A model generated the notes under the pieces. It was not told the DNA's origin. It was given only the letters and a program-made list of their open reading frames with translations, and made no database searches. A stretch of DNA of 39,052 bases from a virus. Positions 1 to 4,091 of this stretch are shown one piece after another. The first letter of the stretch is position 1; every line of letters begins with the position of its first letter. The position numbers were made by a program, and so were the translations under genes. The stretch lies in IMG/VR virus record IMGVR_UViG_3300023108_000066, positions 1 through 39,052 of that record; one strand, written 5' to 3'.

Positions 1-60
1 TTGTATTTAACTAATGATATAATACTATTACGAATAGAGGACATTCTAGAGGACATTTAA
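1..60 (+). CDS. Possible C-terminal end of an upstream gene (partial)
   Basis: The first reading frame is open from the window edge to a TAA at 58-60 and would encode the last 19 residues of a protein (ending RIEDILEDI). An open stretch this short can arise by chance, so this is only a possibility. What supports it is the acidic, protein-like composition and the fact that the next promoter (110-138) follows at a normal distance. The remaining bases up to about 105 show nothing I recognise. Confidence 0.3.
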   Translation: MYLTNDIILLRIEDILEDI

Positions 61-109
61 ATCGTTATAATAAACTCGTTTTATATAACAAAATGTTCTA
101 AAAATACTA

Positions 110-138
110 TTGACATTATGAGAGAAATAGACCATAAT
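110..138 (+). promoter_or_regulatory. Early sigma-70-type promoter P1
   Basis: TTGACA at 110-115, a 17-nt spacer and CATAAT at 133-138. It shares the extended ACTATTGACATT core with four other promoters in this arm. The predicted transcript starts near 145 and carries the ribosome binding site of the gene at 177. Confidence 0.8.
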
Positions 139-176
139 GGTACCATAAATTGTTGAAAGGAATTTGGAGAACTATA

Positions 177-377
177 ATGGATTTCGTTAAAAATATTGAC
201 CGAAAGGTCTTGGCGCTTCAAGAAGCTGAAATGGCAATGCTATCGTTGAATAGCCATTTAGGAAAAGAGTATTTCCCTCCAGAAACTCTTGCTATGATTA
301 GTGAGTTAAAGGTTGATTTAGCTGATATTCGTTACGAACAGGAACTTCGCTCTGAAACTTTTGGTGAAATTTCTTAA
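177..377 (+). CDS. Small hypothetical early protein (66 aa)
   Basis: I do not recognise this gene. It encodes a 66-aa soluble, largely helical and acidic protein with no membrane segment or cysteine motif. I start it at the ATG at 177, because GGAGA lies 7 nt upstream and the sequence then reads MDFVKNIDRK; a TTG at 150 in the same frame would lie almost at the predicted transcript start and has no ribosome binding site. It has its own promoter (110-138) and is followed immediately by the next one (397-425), so it appears to be a single-gene unit of the kind typical of phage early host-takeover regions. Function cannot be inferred from sequence. Confidence 0.75.
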   Translation: MDFVKNIDRKVLALQEAEMAMLSLNSHLGKEYFPPETLAMISELKVDLADIRYEQELRSETFGEIS

Positions 378-396
378 ACTTTTTTCATAAAAACTA

Positions 397-425
397 TTGA
401 CATTCATTCTCATATAGAGTATAAT
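397..425 (+). promoter_or_regulatory. Early sigma-70-type promoter P2
   Basis: TTGACA at 397-402, exactly 17 nt, TATAAT at 420-425: a full consensus match. It is preceded by CATAAAAACTA, the same upstream sequence found before promoters P3 and P5. The predicted start is near 432. Confidence 0.9.
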
Positions 426-457
426 ATACTAGTAAAATGAAAAAAGGAAAGGAAAAT

Positions 458-772
458 ATGACTAAATTTGATAAAGAGTTGTTCACTTGGGACGGTATGT
501 ATTTGATGTATCGTGGTGATTATGTTGGTTCTAAAACGATGGACGAAGTTCATCCTGACTGTCACCCTTCTTGGGTAGGTAAAGTAAAGCCTGCTTTTAT
601 TGCTAGGAACAAATATGGTTCCTTCCCTTACAAGTCATGGATTAACTGTTTGGTTGATAACTATACAGTTGAAGAATATTTAAAAGTTTCTGAGGAAACG
701 TCACCAAGAGAAGCTGTTTGCGCTGTAGGATACTCTGGTAGGGGTAGATACTATAGCAAAAAAGTTGCTTAA
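458..772 (+). CDS. Hypothetical early protein (104 aa)
   Basis: A 104-aa protein rich in Tyr, Trp and basic residues, with two to three Cys, that I cannot place in a family. The frame is open from an ATG at 437, but that codon lies only a few nt after the predicted transcript start of promoter P2. The ATG at 458 is preceded by AAAGGAAAGG, a good ribosome binding site, so I start there (MTKFDKELFTWDGMY). The central part (GDYVGSKTMDEVHPDCHPSW) and the Gly/Arg/Tyr-rich tail (YSGRGRYYSKK) look like a small globular domain with a basic C-terminus; nucleic-acid binding would be a guess. It is the only gene in its unit, with P3 starting 5 nt after its stop. Confidence 0.75.
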   Translation: MTKFDKELFTWDGMYLMYRGDYVGSKTMDEVHPDCHPSWVGKVKPAFIARNKYGSFPYKSWINCLVDNYTVEEYLKVSEETSPREAVCAVGYSGRGRYYSKKVA

Positions 773-777
773 AACTA

Positions 778-806
778 TTGACATTCTCTCATGAATAGTG
801 TATAAT
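778..806 (+). promoter_or_regulatory. Early sigma-70-type promoter P3
   Basis: TTGACA at 778-783, 17-nt spacer, TATAAT at 801-806, preceded by AAAACTA as in P2 and P5. It starts right after the stop codon of the preceding gene and drives the gene at 838 and probably tRNA-Leu behind it. Confidence 0.9.
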
Positions 807-837
807 TGTTGTATAAATTGGAAAAAGGAAATATATT

Positions 838-1113
838 ATGTTAACTAAAAATGAAATCGCGAAAATCAACACTTTGTTCTCAAAGATGGAAGGTGGAGAT
901 TTTAAAACTGTTGCTTCTCTGTTCAAGCAACATCAAACTAACGTTGCTACTATGGCAACAGGAAACTTCTCGACAGGAGACTCTGTTTTCTTCATAAACA
1001 GGTCAGGAGAAAAAATCTCCGGTGTTGTTGAGAAAGTAATGCAAAAGAACATTAAGGTTTCGACTTCCCAAGGTATTTGGAGAGTCCCAGCCACCATGCT
1101 TAACGCATCATAG
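838..1113 (+). CDS. Hypothetical early protein with predicted SH3-like beta half (91 aa)
   Basis: A 91-aa protein with two parts. Residues 1-35 look helical (MLTKNEIAKINTLFSKMEGG), and residues 47-91 look like a small beta-barrel (GDSVFFINRSGEKISG, then alternating hydrophobics, ending GIWRVPATML). The second half resembles the KOW/SH3-like barrels of small phage and ribosomal proteins, but this is a pattern impression and not a family assignment. The ATG at 838 has GGAAAAAGGAAA upstream and lies about 25 nt after the predicted start of promoter P3. The stop codon leads directly into two hairpins (1113-1125 and 1130-1157) and then tRNA-Leu, so gene and tRNA are probably co-transcribed. An overlapping minus-strand frame is a shadow. 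Confidence 0.75.
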   Translation: MLTKNEIAKINTLFSKMEGGDFKTVASLFKQHQTNVATMATGNFSTGDSVFFINRSGEKISGVVEKVMQKNIKVSTSQGIWRVPATMLNAS

Positions 1114-1129
1114 GTCGTTCTGACCACCT

Positions 1130-1157
1130 GCAGAGCCTGTCGTCTGATGGGCTTTGC
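1130..1157 (+). other. Stable hairpin between the 838 gene and tRNA-Leu
   Basis: GCAGAGCC (1130-1137) pairs over 8 positions, including one G-T, with GGCTTTGC (1150-1157), leaving a 12-nt loop. A smaller GGTC/GACC hairpin (1113-1125) precedes it. No T run follows, so it is not a standard terminator. A processing or stability element between mRNA and tRNA is plausible. Confidence 0.45.
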
Positions 1158-1167
1158 TCTATATGAA

Positions 1168-1253
1168 GCCGCTATGGTGGAATTTGGTAGACACAAGAGA
1201 CTTAAAATCTCTCGACTTCGGTCGTCCCGGTTCGAGTCCGGGTAGCGGTACCA
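1168..1253 (+). tRNA. tRNA-Leu (anticodon UAA)
   Basis: A complete class II tRNA. The acceptor stem GCCGCTA pairs with TAGCGGT, with G-T at the first pair. The anticodon stem is AGAGA/TCTCT with loop CTTAAAA (anticodon TAA), and the long variable arm is CGACTTCGGTCG. The T arm is CCCGG-TTCGAGT-CCGGG. The discriminator is A and the CCA end is encoded (1251-1253). UAA reads TTA/TTG, the favoured leucine codons of an AT-rich genome, so it would supplement a host with a different codon usage. The next promoter's -35 box begins 3 nt after the CCA. Confidence 0.95.
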
Positions 1254-1256
1254 CTA

Positions 1257-1285
1257 TTGACATATGAGTAAAACTTTGTTATAAT
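1257..1285 (+). promoter_or_regulatory. Early sigma-70-type promoter P4 giving a leaderless transcript
   Basis: TTGACA at 1257-1262, 17-nt spacer, TATAAT at 1280-1285, with the shared CTATTGACAT core. A start 6-8 nt after the -10 box falls at 1291-1293, which is the ATG of the next gene, so no 5' leader is expected. Confidence 0.88.
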
Positions 1286-1292
1286 ATACACC

Positions 1293-1856
1293 ATGAATAT
1301 TTTTAGATTAAACGACGACCCAGTAATAGCAGCACAAGACCAATGCGATAAGCATGTGGTTAAGATGATAGTTGAATCTGCACAAATGTTATCAACTGCT
1401 CATCGTATGCTTGACGGAATAATGGAACGTAGGCCGTCAAAATCTGGTCGTGTCATGGTACAATATTTTTATTTAGAAGATGAACGTGAAGATATCTTAT
1501 ACAAAGCCGTTCACTTCAATCATCCTTCAACCGTATGGACAAGAGAATGCAGTGCAAACTATAATTGGCATTATGACCACTTTGTTGCACTCTGCGACGA
1601 ATACACCTATAGGTATGGCAAGGTTCATGGAACCGACATAAAGCTGAGAGAGTACTTAAAGACTCCACCTAAAAACATTAAGAAACGGTTAACCGAAACA
1701 CCATTCAAACTCGCAATGAAGGCAAATCCTGAATGCATGTTTGAAGACCCAGTGAAATCATATCGAGCCTTTTATCATACAAAGCAAGATCGTTTTAGTA
1801 TGATTTGGACAAAACGTGATATCCCTGAATGGTGGAACGGAACAGCAGTTGCGTAA
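1293..1856 (+). CDS. Conserved phage hypothetical protein (187 aa), probably leaderless
   Basis: A 187-aa soluble protein beginning MNIFRLNDDPVIAAQDQCDK, with conserved-looking HVVKM, AQMLSTAHRML, NHPSTVWTRE and NYNWHYDHFVALCDEY segments. I recall this sequence type, with the CDKHVVKM signature, as a widespread family of phage hypothetical proteins. It is sometimes tentatively linked to nucleotide or DNA-repair functions, but I cannot support an activity. The His/Cys/Asp-rich N-terminus (D8, C18, D19, H21) could be a metal or catalytic centre. There is no ribosome binding site: promoter P4 places the transcript start at or 1-2 nt before the ATG. It is followed by a late-type box (1874) that leads into the next gene group. 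Confidence 0.85.
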   Translation: MNIFRLNDDPVIAAQDQCDKHVVKMIVESAQMLSTAHRMLDGIMERRPSKSGRVMVQYFYLEDEREDILYKAVHFNHPSTVWTRECSANYNWHYDHFVALCDEYTYRYGKVHGTDIKLREYLKTPPKNIKKRLTETPFKLAMKANPECMFEDPVKSYRAFYHTKQDRFSMIWTKRDIPEWWNGTAVA

Positions 1857-1873
1857 ATTATAATTAATTAATG

Positions 1874-1881
1874 TATAAATA
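1874..1881 (+). promoter_or_regulatory. Late-type TATAAATA box on the early strand
   Basis: A perfect T4 late promoter octamer on the plus strand, 15 nt before the ATG at 1897. A start 6-7 nt downstream would leave a short leader that still contains the AGGAG site at 1887-1891. Every other exact copy noticed drives minus-strand structural genes. Confidence 0.5.
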
Positions 1882-1896
1882 GGTTTAGGAGTCTAT

Positions 1897-2136
1897 ATGG
1901 AAAAGTTAGCAGAGCAATTACTCGAAGATGCACAAAAGAGGTTTATTCAAAAGGATGACCTTCTAATCGCATGCCTTGAAACTATGACTGAGGACCAGTT
2001 GTATGAAATGGCAATCAAGAATGAATTCATCAAAACGAAAGTTGAAGAAGACGATTATATTGTATTGGAACGTAATGAAGAAATGACTACTCCAGAAAAA
2101 ATCATCGACGCAGTCCTAGCAAGATACGGAGAATAA
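1897..2136 (+). CDS. Small acidic hypothetical protein (79 aa)
   Basis: An unrecognised 79-aa, strongly acidic protein predicted to be mostly helical (MEKLAEQLLEDAQKRF; ETMTEDQLYEMAI; PEKIIDAVLARYGE), with a short beta-like segment in the middle (DDYIVLERNEE). It has no cysteines and no membrane segment. The ATG at 1897 has AGGAG 5 nt upstream. It is the first of four closely packed genes (1897-2740) with gaps of 4 nt or less or a 4-nt overlap, so they form one operon. That operon is driven by P4 read-through and/or the TATAAATA box at 1874. Confidence 0.75.
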   Translation: MEKLAEQLLEDAQKRFIQKDDLLIACLETMTEDQLYEMAIKNEFIKTKVEEDDYIVLERNEEMTTPEKIIDAVLARYGE

Positions 2137-2140
2137 CATC

Positions 2141-2341
2141 ATGGAACAATGGATGTTTTGGACCACTGCAGTAATTTTTACTGTCATTGGTTATTTTATG
2201 GGAATGAGAGAACCACCTTCATTCAACCAATCTAAAAGAATTACTCAAGAGACTATTGATACATTAATTGAAATGGGTTATCTTAAAACTAAAGGTCTTG
2301 GAGAAGATACCGAATTAGTCAAATGGCACGAGGAAATTTAA
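2141..2341 (+). CDS. Small membrane-anchored hypothetical protein (66 aa)
   Basis: A 66-aa protein with one N-terminal hydrophobic segment (about residues 4-21, WMFWTTAVIFTVIGYFMG) followed by a hydrophilic tail with a short helical motif (QETIDTLIEMGYLKT). The topology suggests a single-pass inner-membrane protein with a cytoplasmic C-terminus, or an uncleaved signal anchor. It starts 4 nt after the previous stop and ends 1 nt before the next start, as the second gene of the four-gene operon. I cannot say whether it is a holin-associated, superinfection-exclusion or other membrane factor. Confidence 0.75.
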   Translation: MEQWMFWTTAVIFTVIGYFMGMREPPSFNQSKRITQETIDTLIEMGYLKTKGLGEDTELVKWHEEI

Positions 2342-2342
2342 A

Positions 2343-2531
2343 ATGGAAATCTCAGCATCGTACCCTACAACCTACCCAAACTATTTTCCAAAAGTTGAAT
2401 ACGATACTCGTGTAGTTAAATCAACTGTTCGCATAAATGGAAACGAACAAGCAGAAACCATTTATACATATGATAAACACGGAATGTTAATTTCGTCAGT
2501 AATCAACGCAAAAACTATTGCCGAAGTATGA
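2343..2531 (+). CDS. Small hypothetical protein (62 aa)
   Basis: An unrecognised 62-aa soluble protein with a Pro/Tyr-rich N-terminus (SYPTTYPNYFPKVEYDT) followed by what look like beta-strands (STVRINGNEQAETIYTYD). The ATG at 2343 has GAGGAAA upstream, inside the end of the previous gene, and its stop overlaps the next start as ATGA (2528-2531). Both facts support translational coupling in the 1897-2740 operon. Function is unknown. Confidence 0.7.
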   Translation: MEISASYPTTYPNYFPKVEYDTRVVKSTVRINGNEQAETIYTYDKHGMLISSVINAKTIAEV

Positions 2532-2740
2532 TAACAGATTTCACATTATTTAATGTTCACATTGTAAATACACAGACAATGGAATATATTGACCAAGGTA
2601 TTATGAGGGCAAAACACGCAATGGATCTTGTAAAAAAGATGGATGCTCAAGGAGTACCTTGCGTTGTTGAGGCAATTGATTCCCATTTGGATTACGATGC
2701 CGCTAGTTTTATGGAATATATGTACTCTAAAAATAATTAA
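2528..2740 (+). CDS. Small hypothetical protein (70 aa)
   Basis: A 70-aa unrecognised protein that reads like a small alpha/beta fold: strands TDFTLFNVHIVNT and VPCVVEAI around a helix AKHAMDLVKKMDAQG, then a short C-terminal helix. It begins in a 4-nt ATGA overlap with the preceding gene and ends the operon. The next 20 nt carry CATAAAAACTA, the upstream part of promoter P5 of the large RNA. Such small proteins often turn up as accessory genes in T4-like phages; no function can be read here. Confidence 0.7.
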   Translation: MITDFTLFNVHIVNTQTMEYIDQGIMRAKHAMDLVKKMDAQGVPCVVEAIDSHLDYDAASFMEYMYSKNN

Positions 2741-2759
2741 GTTTTTTTCATAAAAACTA

Positions 2760-2788
2760 TTGACATCATAATGAAACTATAGTATAAT
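2760..2788 (+). promoter_or_regulatory. Early sigma-70-type promoter P5 of the large RNA
   Basis: TTGACA at 2760-2765, 17-nt spacer, TATAAT at 2783-2788, with the shared upstream CATAAAAACTA. The predicted start (about 2795) lies one base before the 5' strand of the helix that closes the RNA (2796-2801). Confidence 0.9.
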
Positions 2789-2794
2789 AGTTGT

Positions 2795-3428
2795 ATATTG
2801 AGGGAAAGGCCCCACCGCGAAAGAGAAAATAGAATTCGCGATTCTATGATCCGGTGAGTAGATACCTTGAGTCGAGAAGAGGACTTTATCAATCCAAAGG
2901 CTCATAACAATAGGTCAAATAACCAGCCTCAGGTTCGCCTGAGACCGAGGAATCGGTTAAACACATGGTTAAATTGCGAATCAATAGAGCGGGTGGGAAA
3001 CCCTGTCCGAGCATGAAGAAACGCTCGATGCTATAGTCGGCTAGGAGCCGCGTACTGAGAACGAGATAGGTTTAGGTCGCAACCTAAACAACACAGAACG
3101 GCAGTTCAGGATCTTTCTTCTTTAGGTATAGGAGTAGTTTGCTACTCTCGAGACTGAAGTTAACAAGTATCAGGTAAATCCGAGACAGGTACCCGCGAAT
3201 TTCTAAGTTTTTTAGATTGGAATATTACGATTAACAATTCCACATTATTTAACGAATTGCGTTAACACAATATTTCCAATCACTAAGGTAGTTTGAAATC
3301 CCTGAGTAGTCATCAGGTCCTTTAGAAAGGCAGTAAGACCAAATGACGATTGTGACACTGAAGTTCAATACCTAGGCGGATCTTGTCATACCTTTGATAG
3401 GCGTATATGGAAGGTCCGCCGTTTTTTT
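2795..3428 (+). ncRNA. Large structured non-coding RNA of unknown class (about 630 nt)
   Basis: No reading frame of useful length crosses this region. It has a consensus promoter (2760-2788), a terminator (3375-3428) and dense potential pairing. TATTGA (2796-2801) pairs with TCAATA (3365-3370), joining the ends. CACCG/CGGTG (2813-2817/2852-2856) encloses a 7-bp hairpin (2829-2835/2841-2847). CTCAGG-TTCG-CCTGAG spans 2928-2943, and ACCGA-GGAA-TCGGT (GNRA-type loop) spans 2944-2957. GGGT/ACCC is at 2991-3003, CGAGC/GCTCG at 3008-3027 and CGGCT/AGCCG at 3038-3050. There is an 8-bp hairpin at 3070-3089 and GAGTAG/CTACTC at 3132-3147. A long stem of about 22 bp lies at 3215-3281, and a three-tier hairpin at 3309-3347. 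Loop TCGCG (2836-2840) is also complementary to CGCGA (2816-2820), a possible pseudoknot. Size, phage setting and adjacent tRNA resemble GOLLD and ROOL RNAs. I cannot confirm membership and it may be a new class. Confidence 0.8.
3375..3428 (+). terminator. Intrinsic terminator of the large RNA
   Basis: GGCGGATCTT (3375-3384) pairs with AAGGTCCGCC (3411-3420). The stem encloses further ATAC/GTAT and CCT/AGG pairs and is followed by seven T residues (3422-3428). The tRNA-Glu gene starts 4 nt after the T run. Confidence 0.85.
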
Positions 3429-3432
3429 ATTC

Positions 3433-3507
3433 GGCCCGTTCGTCTAGTGGTTAGGACACATGGTTTTCATCCATGCAACAGGAGTTCGATTCTCCTACGG
3501 GCTACCA
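3433..3507 (+). tRNA. tRNA-Glu (anticodon UUC)
   Basis: A complete cloverleaf. The acceptor GGCCCGT pairs with ACGGGCT, with G-T at the first pair. The D arm follows GTCTAGTGG. The anticodon stem is CATGG/CCATG with loop TTTTCAT (anticodon TTC), the T arm is AGGAG-TTCGATT-CTCCT, the discriminator is A and CCA is encoded (3505-3507). It matches the usual bacterial tRNA-Glu layout. Because it follows a terminator at once and has no promoter of its own, it must come from read-through or from processing of the large-RNA transcript. Confidence 0.95.
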
Positions 3508-3511
3508 GATT

Positions 3512-3649
3512 ATGAAAGAGATGATACAATTAATAAGAGAAATCGTTTGGTGCTTTACGGCAATTACAATATTAGCAATGTTAATACTTTGGTGGGAAGG
3601 AGCTTTCACTAAAGGTTGCTTAAATTTATTATGGACAGCAATGGTATGA
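3512..3649 (+). CDS. Tiny membrane protein (45 aa), first of three coupled genes
   Basis: A 45-codon frame starts with ATG 4 nt after the tRNA-Glu CCA end. It has a short charged N-terminus (MKEMIQLIRE) and then a hydrophobic stretch over about residues 11-28 (IVWCFTAITILAMLILWW), so it is predicted to be a single-pass membrane peptide. It has no clear ribosome binding site, as expected for a start so close to a tRNA end. Its stop overlaps the next start as ATGA (3646-3649). The overlap chain with the next two genes is the main evidence that it is real. Small phage membrane peptides of this kind include holins and lysis regulators, but no identity can be assigned. Confidence 0.55.
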   Translation: MKEMIQLIREIVWCFTAITILAMLILWWEGAFTKGCLNLLWTAMV

Positions 3650-3780
3650 AAAGAATAACAGAATGGTTAGATATTTGTAAAATACATTGGAAGGAAATAT
3701 TTGCCTTATCTTTTATACTTCATTTCTTTATTGATATCTTTGTATTCTGGCTTGGATTTGTTGTAGGTAGGTATTTGTGA
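3646..3780 (+). CDS. Tiny membrane protein (44 aa), second of three coupled genes
   Basis: A 44-codon frame overlapping its upstream neighbour (ATGA, 3646-3649) and its downstream neighbour (GTGA, 3777-3780). After a basic, amphipathic start (MKRITEWLDICKIHWKE) it has an aromatic-rich hydrophobic segment at about residues 18-40 (FALSFILHFFIDIFVFWLGF), predicted to cross the membrane once. Composition and coupling suggest that the three proteins of this cassette act together in the inner membrane. It has no recognisable family motif. It could be a holin or antiholin component or an exclusion factor, but the sequence does not decide between them. Confidence 0.55.
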   Translation: MKRITEWLDICKIHWKEIFALSFILHFFIDIFVFWLGFVVGRYL

Positions 3781-4001
3781 AAAAAGAAACTAAACGTATT
3801 CATAAAGAAACAGCAACTCAAATCGCAACTGGGTTAGCAATCAATTACCCTCTAAACCTTTTCCTATTGTATATCTATATAGAAAAGTTTGGTATAACAG
3901 AACCTGTCATACTGGGCACTCTAGTGACCGCTGTAATGACGATCGTAGCATACACTCGTATATTCCTATTACGATCTTATTTCTCTAAAAAATATAAGTA
4001 A
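3777..4001 (+). CDS. Two-pass membrane protein (74 aa), third of three coupled genes
   Basis: A 74-aa protein beginning at GTG (3777), which overlaps the previous TGA stop as GTGA. A basic N-terminus (KKETKRIHKE) precedes two hydrophobic segments (about residues 17-35, with NYPLNLFLLYIYIE, and 42-66, with PVILGTLVTAVMTIVAYT), and it ends with a basic tail (RSYFSKKYK). Two transmembrane helices with positively charged ends is a holin-like architecture, but many small membrane proteins share it. The stop codon overlaps the T tract of the minus-strand terminator of the capsid operon, where the two transcription directions converge. Confidence 0.7.
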   Translation: MKKETKRIHKETATQIATGLAINYPLNLFLLYIYIEKFGITEPVILGTLVTAVMTIVAYTRIFLLRSYFSKKYK

Positions 4002-4033
4002 AAAAAAGAAGGACCCATTACTGAGTCCTTCTC
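4000..4033 (-). terminator. Terminator of the capsid (gp23) transcript
   Basis: GAAGGAC (4008-4014) pairs with GTCCTTC (4025-4031). Read on the minus strand, the hairpin is followed by eight U residues (complement of 4000-4007). It closes the rightward-to-leftward late block. On the plus strand it has no T run, so the early transcripts are not clearly terminated here. Two smaller hairpins (around 4037-4050 and 4056-4072) lie between it and the gp23 stop. Confidence 0.85.
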
Positions 4034-4091
4034 AATGATTCCGAGGAATCTCTTGTGGTTAGTTGACCTAACTCTTGTTATTAACTCGTTC

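Noticed and set aside
933-1196. 87-aa frame on the minus strand across the 838 gene and tRNA-Leu
   Set aside because: It overlaps a well-supported gene and a tRNA and has no ribosome binding site.
2970-3040. AAATTGCGAA and GCTATAGTCGG as possible group I intron core elements
   Set aside because: No GACTA-type partner for the TAGTC element, no split gene or tRNA around the region, and the transcript has its own promoter and terminator.
2795-3110. Partial resemblance of the large RNA to bacterial RNase P RNA (GAGGGAAAGGCCCC near 2800, GGGAAACCC near 2996, ACAGAACGGC near 3093, in the expected order)
   Set aside because: The two distal elements do not form the P4 helix that joins them in RNase P RNA, and about 300 nt of further structure follow the last element. 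The matches are short and A/G-rich. A covariance search would settle it.
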